From positions 5,642,001 to 5,706,000 of the forward strand of contig JBANAY010000001.1 in assembly GCA_037952775.1 (NCBI GenBank): 64,000 bases of DNA, written 5' to 3'. The notes beneath the pieces are model-generated. The model was not told the DNA's origin. It worked only from the letters and a program-made list of their open reading frames with translations, and made no database searches. The position numbers and the translations under genes were made by a program. Origin of the DNA: Clonostachys chloroleuca (taxonomy: Eukaryota; Ascomycota; Sordariomycetes; Hypocreales; Bionectriaceae). The first letter of the stretch is position 1. The number at the start of each line of letters is the position of its first letter. Shown here one piece after another: positions 22,867 to 34,618 of the stretch.

Positions 22867-23880
22867 ATGAAGCAAAATATTTTACCAGCCATGAAGACCT
22901 CATCACCAAACACAGCTCTCCGTTTGCGAAAACTACCTGCGAAGGCCTTGTATCATCTGCACACGGCGTACCTATTCAGCTGTAGCGATCTGGAAGCAAT
23001 TGTTATAGCACCGTTCATCTTTGCACTGCTCGCTTCACAAGCGGCACCCTTGTTATCTATGGGCGACCCCCCATGCTCTATGCCGATTCTACTGAGAGCA
23101 CCACAGATGATAATATGGTCATGGAGCGGCCTCTTGCTTTTCAATCTCCATAATCAGCGACACCGTCAATCAGTGGAAGAGGACGCCGTTAACAAGCCAT
23201 GGCGACCAATTCCTTCAGGTCGACTCACTCCAGAACAGGCAACGGTGGTTCTTTTTTGTTTGTATCCGCTGAACTTGATTGTATCATTGGCCGTTGGGGG
23301 CTTGGTTCCTCTGGCTGTGATAACTACTTTTTCGGTGTGGAACAATGAGTTTCAAGATCGATCAGGAGGCTTTCTCAAGAACCTCCACAATGGGATGGGA
23401 ATCACAGCTTTCCTAGCAGGACCTCTTGAAATTGCCACTGGGAACTCCATATTTGGCGGACAAGCCATTGCTGCGGGCTGGCTGGGTGTGATTGCGATGA
23501 CTATTACATGCACCATCCACGTCCAGGACCTCAGAGACATGGAGGGAGACGCAGTCGCTGGGAAGAGAACTATACCTATTTTGATGGGTGAGATGAACGC
23601 TCGACTGTTTGTCGCACTTGGCGTCGCATTTTGGTCAGCGTTTGGCTGCTGGTTTTGGGATACTTGGATGGAAGGAATATTGATGGCAGGGCTAGGATTG
23701 ACATTGATATCCAATATGGTCGGTATCAGGACAAGGGCAGGAGATCGGCTGTCGTATCGACTGTGGGCTCCGTGGCTTCTGGCTCTGGCACTCCTTCCAT
23801 ATATGAAGAGCTTGAGATTGGGTCAGCAGCATGTGGCGTCTGTTACCCCAAGTGTTGCTGCAAACACGAGGGCTGTGTGA
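22867..23880 (+). CDS. UbiA-superfamily integral membrane enzyme
   Basis: Single exon, 337 aa from the ATG at 22867; ATG 22891 is an alternative start eight codons in. The protein has about eight hydrophobic segments. It carries the two Asp/Asn-rich regions of UbiA prenyltransferases in fungal form: NQRHRQSVEEDAVNKPWRPIPSGRL at ~residues 98-122, and VQDLRDMEGDAVAGKRTIPI at ~220-239. The first region is not the textbook NDxxDxxxD but the N-Q...EED..NKPxRPxxxG variant. Some fungal membrane-bound terpene cyclases of this superfamily carry a similar variant (family knowledge, not checked). It could therefore act on a prenyl diphosphate either as an aromatic prenyltransferase or as a cyclase. No other terpenoid gene is adjacent. 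Confidence 0.8.
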   Translation: MKQNILPAMKTSSPNTALRLRKLPAKALYHLHTAYLFSCSDLEAIVIAPFIFALLASQAAPLLSMGDPPCSMPILLRAPQMIIWSWSGLLLFNLHNQRHRQSVEEDAVNKPWRPIPSGRLTPEQATVVLFCLYPLNLIVSLAVGGLVPLAVITTFSVWNNEFQDRSGGFLKNLHNGMGITAFLAGPLEIATGNSIFGGQAIAAGWLGVIAMTITCTIHVQDLRDMEGDAVAGKRTIPILMGEMNARLFVALGVAFWSAFGCWFWDTWMEGILMAGLGLTLISNMVGIRTRAGDRLSYRLWAPWLLALALLPYMKSLRLGQQHVASVTPSVAANTRAV

Positions 23881-24453
23881 TGACGCAAACGTTTCTTGAG
23901 AGATGATATATATGGGGTTCTATTCTTTATCTGTTTCAATATTTTGGCGTAGGATCATCGTCATACAGCCGTCCCCTCCCTCTGATTCAATACCTATATA
24001 TCCTTTTTTTTTGAACTTGGCTTCTGGCTGTATCACATGCGACGATATCTCTTTATTTCACTTGCCACAAAGTGGATGGCAATCTATCCTCGATAATAGA
24101 AATTGCTTGTCTAACAATGCAGAGTCAGTTAGGCGCCAGGCAAGCGTAAGATAAAGGATGGCGGTGCAATAGTTGTCTTCTCACAACTAACAAATGCCAC
24201 GTTCTTCTCTTTGTCGAGATTATCGTCATTCCGATTCCCACAATGGCGGAAAGCGGCAAAGTTCATAATCAAGAGGGCACAACCATGTTTATATCGAGTT
24301 AACGATGGCTAGAATAGGAAATATTTTAGTGCGTGTGTGGTTTATGTGTTATGATAGGCCGTTGCAAGAGAATCAAGGTTCGACGCAGCCTGTTTAGATC
24401 AACATTTATATAGGAACGGAATTCCTCAGCAAGCATCCTTGTCTCCTATAGTC
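23881..24453. other. Intergenic region between convergent genes
   Basis: Spacer of ~570 bp between the 3' ends of the UbiA-family gene and the FAH-family gene, with a poly-T tract near 24003-24012. No gene seen. Confidence 0.5.
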
Positions 24454-25617
24454 TCACTCGTTTACAAACACATTAACCAAAGTCCCGATATGCGGTAGGA
24501 TTTCTACAGCAAACTCGTCACCGTCACGCAGTGTCTCCTTGGGCTTTCTTCCCATGCCAACCCCAGCTGGTGTTCCTGTGATTATGATGGTACCAGGTAG
24601 TAGCGTCGTGCTCTGGGATAAGAAACTGACCAATTTTGGTACACTGAAAATCAAATCGCTGCTATTGTGTTAGCTCGGCCTATAAGTAGAGTTTCTAAGC
24701 TCAAAGACACACCTGATACCACAGTCCTGAAGCACTGTGTTGTTTTTTAATCCTCGAATCCAGAGTTTGGCTGGATCTGGGATTATAGATGTTGACACCA
24801 ATGTTGGACCTAACGAGCAGTCAGTTAAGCTGTGCTCGTGGAAAGAGTGTTGGATATACTTGCCGATGGGACATGAGCCATCGAATCCCTTTGAAAAGCA
24901 CCATTGGGATTGATTTAGCTGTGAAGTCCGGCTTGAAACATCATTCGCTGCCGTATACCCCAAAACATAGTCCATGGCTTCTGCTTCGCCAACATTCTTG
25001 GCCAGTTTCCCAATCACTACTGCTAGCTCTGATTCGAAATCACCACAATTATCTACCTGTGTTAAGCGGGGGAGAATGGTATGAGCAGGCCAAGGATCCC
25101 CAATAGCAGTACTCGGTTTCCTTATTTCACGATGTTCAGTGTTTTATGCATCTTAAATTGGCAGGCAACTCACATAAAAAGGGTGGGAATAGATGGAGGT
25201 TCCATTCCGACCTCCTTTGCGTGTTGGTTGTACTGTCGGCTGAGATTAGTACGGCCCCGATCTAGTAGCTGAAACCCTATGTCCAAGGGCGGCCTCATCC
25301 TTACATTCAATCCAATACAGCGTATAGTGCCAACCTCATGTTGAGCCAGAGGTGATAGAATTCTACCAATAGATTCCGTCTTTCCTGTCTTGACCCCCGG
25401 GTTAAGGACCGAAATCCCAGAGAACACATCAACCACCACATCTTGCCCCTGACGTAAAGCTATTCCGATATCAAGTTCATCATTCACAGGCTGGCCGATG
25501 AGAACCTGGGTAGAGTCTTTTCCTACAAAGCGCACGAGGCCTTTCATTGAGGGTCAGCGCGGGAGTAGTCTCCATGCAAATGCTGAACTTACGTTTGAAA
25601 CTAGCTGCCAACGCCAT
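24454..25617 (-). CDS. Fumarylacetoacetase (FAH) family hydrolase/isomerase
   Basis: Six exons: 25617-25593, 25540-25305, 25232-25174, 25120-24864, 24809-24713, 24658-24454. They sum to 879 nt, 292 aa, the usual size of FAHD1-like proteins. Family blocks: IRCIGLNYNQHAKEVG, the metal-site region CGDFESELAVVIGK, the GYTAANDVSSRTSQ block, QWCFSKGFDGSCPIG, and TPAGVGMGRKP followed by LRDGDEFAVEI. Such enzymes cleave or isomerise beta-diketo acids in aromatic catabolism, or decarboxylate oxaloacetate. The fourth intron (24810-24863) starts with GCAAGT rather than GT, is 54 nt and stop-free in frame. The family pattern CPIG-PTLV indicates it is removed. Substrate unknown; it is convergent with the UbiA-family gene. 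Confidence 0.88.
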
Positions 25618-27461
25618 TCTGCCTGTCTATGAATTGTCTTTGGTTTCCGACATAACTTTTGCCAAATCCAGTATCAAAAATGTTCAAACTTATTTATTTA
25701 ATGAGGCAATTACCCACCAGCTATACGTCATCGCCCTCTTGGATCTTGGTTCTTCGCTCAGGGAGCTCCGTCAACAAGTCAGTACGAGCTGTGGCCAATC
25801 GGCTTTAGTATTTCGGTTTGTGGAGCAAATTCACGGAGGAGCTCCTCCGAGATTACAGAGAGCTGTAATTGGGACTTCGTTCCCTCGGAAAAGCTTGGGT
25901 TCAAACGAATCCGGCTAATAATAAGTGCTTATCTAGGTCAATGATGTGTGTATCTAATTGACGTTGTGTGTGTTGTGTTGTTGTTACGCAACAACCCCCT
26001 CTCTCGGCAGATCCTCTATGTATTCAGCCAATCGCTCCTATATCCCCCTATTAAAAATCCCGGAGGTATCTTTTACTGGGATTTATAGTGATAAAGTACA
26101 TATCAAGTTTCCATGCGCTATTGACCGATAATCCTATTGTAATAGCTTGCATCAGGATGGATCCTACAAAAGCCATACCAAAGATTCATCCCCGTCCACA
26201 ATAAGAGCTTATGGAGGGATCAATGAGTACCACAAGCTAGGATGGGGATGTGTTGTTTGATTGGGTATTCCTACTCTGCTATCAAGGCTCCTTGGTTCGC
26301 CAAAATGGTGTCTGGGCGCGGGACTCTCGATCGGAACAGATTAGTTCCCTCTGAATACTCGAGTGGATTAATACATTACGTTACTGTGTTGAGAACCATA
26401 AATTTGACGTAAAAAAGGCAATATTTGAACTCCCGAGTTCAATTATGATAACCATAATCTCCCAGCGCTAGAGAAAGAAACCAACAATCAACGACGAGAG
26501 CTGATTTGAAAGGTAGCAAACACCACATTATCTGAACTCTTACAAACTGCTGATGAAAAAGAAAATCCGCAAAGCATCTCGCCTTCAACTAGTCTTTGTT
26601 CGATTGATATCCCAATTCTTATTGTAAGGGTTGGCCTAGTCGAACTACTGTCGGCCTCTTGCGGCAGAGGCTTGCTTGATGGAGCTGGGATGTATCACTT
26701 TGGCTTACTACTTTGGTGAAAGAAAGAGAAAAGAAAAAGGCTGCAGAAGCAGTTGGTATTTTCCACCTTGCATAATATTTAATTAGATTAGTCGTTTCAT
26801 AAATATTGGTTTATGTATTAGGGCCTTAGTGCCTTCCATTCATTAGGATAAATAGATCTCAAATTCAACGTTAACCATCTGCAGCTCAGGTCTCGAGGTT
26901 TCCTTAACTGTATCAGTATTGTAGTGCTATAAATCGTATCGTCTGTTTACCACCCACCTCGGCAAATGCACGATCTTTGCAGCATGAGGTAATTTTGGAA
27001 GGTTACCGTGTTTGACGTACGGGAGATGGCATGCGTGGCTCTCTGCTCCGACATCATATTACACATGAATTAGAAATCTTGACACGAATTGTGCCCAGAC
27101 AGATTTTCCCTGGGGTTTGGGGATAGAGGGCAAAATTATTAGCTATGCTTTATTGAGACCTACTCAATGCGGCCAAAGCTGGTGGACCGCGTCATTAAGC
27201 TCATGCATCACGAATATTTCTTCAGTTTCAGGATGTGGGATGGCCAGCTTCGGCAATGTGGGAGACGAGCATTGCTACGCTGGTTCTTAGTCATGACGAG
27301 TGGGATGAAGTTACTTTCTATGAAGCCGCGCAATCTTAATAAAAAGAACAGGGGAGTGTAATTATAGATAGAAAATATATAATCCTACTAAGAACTAACG
27401 AAAATTACAAGCTTTGGAAAGCCATCTTCATCCCTCGTTGACTGGCTGAGAAATTTACAAC
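25618..27461. other. AT-rich intergenic region, no gene seen
   Basis: About 1.8 kb, visibly AT-rich from ~26,000 on, between the divergent FAH-family and substrate-binding-protein genes. Short frames only; no recognisable mobile element. Confidence 0.5.
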
Positions 27462-28612
27462 ATGATCGGTTCCCTGTCTACCCTTTCCACGTTCCTTTGC
27501 CTTGCCCGGGCTTATGATCAACTTCTTGGATTCAACAGCCCCGTCGAGTACGAGACTCGTTCATTGGATGAGATCTACAAAGCGGCACTGGCTGAGGGCA
27601 GCGTGGTCACCTTATGGCACGGCGGAGACGAGAAAGGCCGTCAAGACGCCCTCAAAAATGCATTTGAATCAAAGTTCCCTGGTATAACTCTCAACTTGAC
27701 GGTTGACCTTTCCAAGTATCATGATGCATACATTGATCAACAGCTGGCAGCTGGGGGCGATTCTGTGTACGTCGATAGTGTCATCCTCCAGACACTTCAC
27801 GACTACCCTCGATGGGCTCAACAGGGTGCCCTTCTAAACTATGCTCCCAATGGCTTTGATCAAATTGAACCCGCGTTCCGAGATGAATCGGCGGCTTGGT
27901 ACGGCGTGTACGTCCTCTCTTGGTCCGGAGCCTGGAATACAAATAAGCTCCCTGGTATTGACCCTCCGGTCGAATGGGACGACTGGCTCCGGCCTGAATT
28001 CAAAGGAAAACTCGTCCTGACCTACCCCAACGACGATGATGCAGTCTTATTCGCGCATTATCTGATGTAAGTCCCCTGACCACAATCAGAAGCACCGCAT
28101 TCCGGTCGCGTTAACAATTTCGAAGAATGCAGCAGTACGGAGAGGAGTGGCTAGATGCCTTAATTGCTCAGAAGCCGCGTTGGGTCCGAGGCACAAGAAC
28201 ACCATATACTCTCATCAGCCAAGAGAACAGCACATCGGCCGCCTCCTTCGCTGCCTCTGGTGGCTTTCTGCCCACTGCACCCCTTAACTTCTCTCACCCC
28301 ACACAGGGTAAGTATGTGAGCTGGCCTCAGACTGCCGCCATCCTGAAGGACGCGCCTCATCCAGAGGGCGCCAAGCTTCTCCACAACTTCCTCCTTAGCC
28401 CTGAGTACCAAGAACCGCCTGGGCGATGGAGCGTTCGCCGAGACATTCCTGCACCGCAAGGATTCCCGAAGTTGAGTGAAGAGAAGTCAACTAACCCCAC
28501 TGAGTTTGCTCGGTTTATGGCTGATCGCAAGCTGGTGGAGCGACTCAGATTCTACTTTGAAGCGAAAATTGGCACTGCTCAAGGGTTGAGTCCTTTGATT
28601 GACGACATTTAA
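27462..28612 (+). CDS. Secreted ABC-type substrate-binding-like protein (bacterial-type fold)
   Basis: Two exons (27462-28066, 28126-28612) around a 59-nt GT-AG intron; 363 aa. A signal peptide (MIGSLSTLSTFLCLARA) leads into a chain resembling bacterial periplasmic iron/thiamine-type binding proteins. Supporting blocks are GSVVTLWHGGDEKGRQDALK, AFESKFPGITLNLTVDLSKY, WYGVYVLSWSGAWNTNKLPG and WLRPEFKGKLVLTYPNDDDA. The second half has GAKLLHNFLLSPEYQ and ends without membrane anchor or GPI signal. Fungi lack the matching ABC importer, so the role is unclear; homologues of this type are known in ascomycetes. Bacterial ancestry by ancient transfer is an inference. The intron shows it has been fungal for some time. 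Confidence 0.82.
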
Positions 28613-29523
28613 TGGGAATGGGCGGTTGGAATCTATCTAAGTTGAGTATTTCAACTCCCCGAGGTGAGGGAAGACGCATCTCATCCTCTTACTTATAGAA
28701 CCAATGCCTCAAAAATGAAGATATGTGATAAGACCAAGTCATTTCCCAAGTTGCTTGTGTCAACATATATTCAATTAGGCTCCTATGACTACAAAATGCT
28801 TGACGGGAAGGACTTGTATTGCTAAGGGTGAATGATAAACTGTATAATCACACACCACACAATTCTGCCAGCCCCTCACATAGCTCCAGGTCCCAGGCTT
28901 TCAAGTGGCCCTTTCTTCTGGAGCTAATCCGATGTACATGCCACATTGATGCCTAGATTACCACAACTATACACCTACTATCATACCGCACACCAGTGAC
29001 ATCCTGTATCTGTCGATGTCATTGGTAGTAATCAAAATGAAAGTTGGAAACAAACTCATTCAACAGCATCAATGCGAGGTGTCACATTGCACATTCCTCG
29101 CCGTTTCGGTGACCGATGGACTTTGTCTCGTTTATAGCCGCTGAAACAAATCTTAAGTCACGTAGTTTATACTAACCTCGAACAGAAGACTTAATGTATG
29201 AAGAAAAATTTTGGGCTCAAAGTACGCGACTCAATTTGCCAGAACGTTGTGGTCCGATGTAATGGCCACTAAGTGTCTCCCTTCACAGACAAAAGAAGTT
29301 CGTGAATCACACAATGAAGGGGACGGCATGTCAGATGATTCATCATAATATATAATGGTAGGAGGTGAAAACTTTTGTTCAAATACGAGCTGTCTATCCT
29401 ACCCCCTCCCCCGCTTTCCAACAGTACTTCCATCAACTGACTTTACAAGTTCGACGCCGGTATTCTCACTTTGCAAAACGCTCTCTTTCCAGAAAGACTA
29501 CATACCATCATACGAAACTTGGC
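28613..29523. other. Intergenic region, no gene seen
   Basis: About 0.9 kb between the substrate-binding-protein gene and a doubtful small frame. Nothing recognisable. Confidence 0.45.
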
Positions 29524-29823
29524 ATGATGTCCGACCTCAAGATTCCACTACCAATCACGAGTCGCACTCAATTTACCGATATGCGATCGATGCTTGGGGA
29601 CCTCAACACAGAGGTGGACTTGCTTAACATCATTGTAGAGGACAAAGACAAATGCTCCGGGTCTGTCGCTGCCTCTGCAAATTGCTTAAAATTTGTTGAT
29701 GATATCACTGAAACCAACGCCCACAAAAATATCTAAGAGATCAGGGAGAAGCTCAATGTGATAATCCCTGACCTTGATTTTTGCGAAGGGCTGTCCCACG
29801 CGCTAGACGACCTACGAATTTAG
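29524..29823 (+). pseudogene. Small unknown frame with one in-frame TAA
   Basis: From tandem ATGs at 29524/29527 the frame encodes ~70 residues (SDLKIPLPITSRTQFTDMRS ... LGDLNTEVDLLNIIVEDKD) to a TAA at 29734-29736. It then stays open in the same frame for 28 codons (EIREKLNVIIPDLDFCEGLS...) to a TAG at 29821-29823. The sequence on both sides of the TAA has similar helical, acidic character, so this may be one small gene broken by a stop. No family recognised; it could also be chance. Confidence 0.3.
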
Positions 29824-30001
29824 ATATATAATACTCAGGTGGTATTATACTGCACATATCTCGCACATAACACAATAGGCAGTAATATCTTCGTAGCGTA
29901 TGACAAGATGAATTCGTATTGATTGGGGGTTCTGACTATCTACTACCACGAATATTGATGCAGTAGCACTTGATAAACTTCTCTGATACGCTAAGCAATG
30001 C

Positions 30002-31777
30002 TCAGACATGCTCCGTCTCGGCGACGACGCTCTGAGCGTCAAGAGACTTTCCTCGGGGCAGTACCCCAGCAGCAGCATCCGACATGAGAGGGTTGGCATC
30101 AGGGCCGTCAAAGACAACAGCAATCTCTTCTAGTGTTCTGCCCTTTGTCTCTGGGAATAGGAACCAGATGGTAGGAACCATTGCTGCGAGAGTACCAATG
30201 TAGACAAAGTAAAACTTCCACTGAATGGCATCGAGAGCAATCGGATTGACATATTCTAGATCACATGTTAGAGCTAACCAAATGACAGAAAAGCCGAACT
30301 ACTTACGGTTAAAGAACCCTGCTCCAAACACAACACTCAAGTTTATGCTCAAACCCTTGGACCTCAGATCGAAAGGTAGAATCTCGACTGGATAAGCGAT
30401 GGAGAGTGGGGTGAAGGCAATGTCGTAGAAGCCAAAGAAAATGAAGAGAAACGGCACCACGGCGTTTCCGGCAGCCTTCGTACCGTGTTCCGCAAAGGTA
30501 GCAGACAAGGCTGTGACGACAATGAAGGCACACAGCATGCCGGTGGCGGAAATAATCCAGAGGAGTCGTCGACCATATCGCTCAGCAGCCATCGCGCCAC
30601 AGGCGGCCAGAATGGCATTCCAGACTTGCAGACCGAGATTGATCCCAGCCTGGGATACAGGATCGGTGACACCAACACTCTCCAGAATCGGCGCGAGGTA
30701 GTAGGAAACAATGCCTAAGTAGATCAGATTAGCACAGAAGTGCGTGCTGTGAAAGCCACTACTCACCGTTTCCAGCCCATTGGATCATGAAGCCAACCAA
30801 AACACAGATCAACAAGCGATGGCGGTTTCCCTTGGTCTTGAAGAACGACATCATGCCCGTCGTTTTGGCCATATTACGCTCTTGCTCAATAGCAGCGCAT
30901 ATCTCTTTGAACTCAAAGTCGACAAGCTCATCCGAAGAGTCACCGTTGGCATGATACTTGACCAAGATCTGGAGCGCTTCGTCATGCCTGCCCTTTGAGA
31001 TCAGCCACCTCGGAGACTCTGGGATCACGAGGAGGCCAACGAGCTGCAAGGCAGGAAAGAAGCCCTGGAATAAAACAGGGAGTCTCCAGCTCCAGCTACC
31101 ACTCATGTGTAGTGTTCCAATGGTGACAACTGCGGATAGGATCGCCCCCAGAACCAGATCGCTTGGAAGAGGTTGGTGACGTTTGCGCGGTGTCGGGGAT
31201 GAGCGATCTCGGTTGTTAGAGGTGGGGCTGAGGTTTGAGCGAAACCGAGACCAATGCCGAGCATGATCTTTGTACCCAAGAATGCCCACGGTCCGCTGGT
31301 GAAGGCCTGGATGATTGCCGCCGCGATCATGATAGATGATCCAAGAGCGATGGTGAACCGGCGGCCCATCCAATCACTGACATAAGCGGCAGGAATGAAT
31401 GTTGGCAGGCCTCCAAGGCTAATACCAGCGATGATAAGGCCCAGAACGCTGGGGCTGACATCTCCAATGTTGTCACTCCCTTGAAACTTGTAAGCAGGCA
31501 TCATGAAAACAACGAATTGACGCACATTGCCCAATGGTTAAGAGCCCATTCATCAGGCTTCCGTCGAATCTACACACACATTTTAGCATTGTCTTATGAT
31601 GTTGAATCAGATTGATTAACCATACCCATTAGCGGCAGCTGATGAGAACATGAAGGCGATCCCCATGTTGAGTTTCCTCAGTCCTGGATCTTGGATCCAT
31701 TTCTCGACGGTGTTGTTGCGGTATCTCTTGTAGGCCTCATTGCCTGATGTGAGGCTTGCCTTTGGCTTGTGGCCCAT
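30002..31777 (-). CDS. MFS sugar porter, likely alpha-glucoside/maltose permease of the MAL cluster
   Basis: Twelve-helix sugar transporter. Exons 31777-31626, 31569-30767, 30714-30307 and 30255-30002 sum to 1617 nt, 538 aa. Signatures: YVSDWMGRR, the loop PESPRWLISKGRHDEAL, AERYGRRLLW and the C-terminal PETKGRTLEEIAVVFDG. Two frame breaks lie inside exon 2. Near 31524 the frame must shift between NGLLTIGQ and RQFVVFMMPAYK. At the five-C run 31145-31149 a lost base separates AIWFWG from AILSAVVTIGTL. They compensate, so the ends are in frame while ~125 residues are read in another frame. It is divergent from the maltase gene and followed by a Mal-type regulator, which suggests disaccharide uptake. 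The minus strand has a GATATAAAG motif about 100 bp upstream of the ATG. Confidence 0.82.
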
Positions 31778-32114
31778 GGTTTCAACAAGTTGGAGGATGA
31801 GAGTAGATGATGGTGTAGAATATGGAGTTGGAAGTGATGTTTGGATGGTTAGCAAATTGGCGGCTCTCGCTTGCCTTTATATCAATCTCTTCGGTTGAAG
31901 CATTATAGTTTGCCTTTAGCTAGCTAGTCATACCACCAGTAGCTTCAATAGCTCTGCAGCCGTTAAATTCCGGGGTCTCCGAATCCGGGGCTTGAAGCAG
32001 CCAAATCGTCACCCCATGGAGATCATGGGTTGCCGTCCAAATTCTCGGGCCTCTCCACAAACCTGGTGATTTTTCACTATGAACCCGGGGATGAGAATTG
32101 ACAGACGCTATTGG

Positions 32115-32217
32115 CGGGAAGATTGTCGGAAAGATTGGGTGCTTGCATTAGGTGGCCAAACCGGCGGGTCAGCGCTAGCGGAAGGATTCTCGGGAAGATG
32201 ATCGGCAGGATTCCCGG
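32115..32217. promoter_or_regulatory. 12-bp periodic CGG array in shared MAL promoter
   Basis: Within the 651-bp divergent promoter (31778-32428), CGG triplets occur at 32179, 32191, 32203 and 32215, exactly 12 bp apart. This makes three overlapping CGG-N9-CGG sites. A further pair lies at 32115 and 32127. The 9-bp spacers are themselves related (AAGATT or AGGATT cores). Direct CGG repeats are the kind of site Zn2Cys6 proteins bind, and a Mal63-like regulator is encoded two genes away. Binding by that regulator is an inference; the array itself is directly visible. Confidence 0.7.
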
Positions 32218-32359
32218 CAAGATTGTTGTGGTGGTGTTGCGCTCTCATGTTGTGTACCACGAGTTATCATGTGTGTCTTACGGCTGAATCTCTCAGTTAT
32301 GTATGACATCCGGTAGAGTCTCACTCATGTGCCAAATGTAGGTCGCTGTGATGGTTTAA

Positions 32360-34499
<2,140 letters not shown>

Positions 34500-34618
34500 G
34501 CATAGCTACAAGACAGTAAGTTATTCTTGAGTAAATCGAATCAGAGCATGGTAGACTGGCTCGCAGGGACCGGAGGATATGTAGTTCGGAGAGAATGCTA
34601 CACCACAATTTCTTCTAT

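Noticed and set aside
22867..28612. Secondary-metabolite cluster around the UbiA-family gene
   Set aside because: No polyketide, peptide or terpene backbone enzyme, P450 or methyltransferase is adjacent; the FAH-family and substrate-binding genes do not form a recognisable pathway with it.
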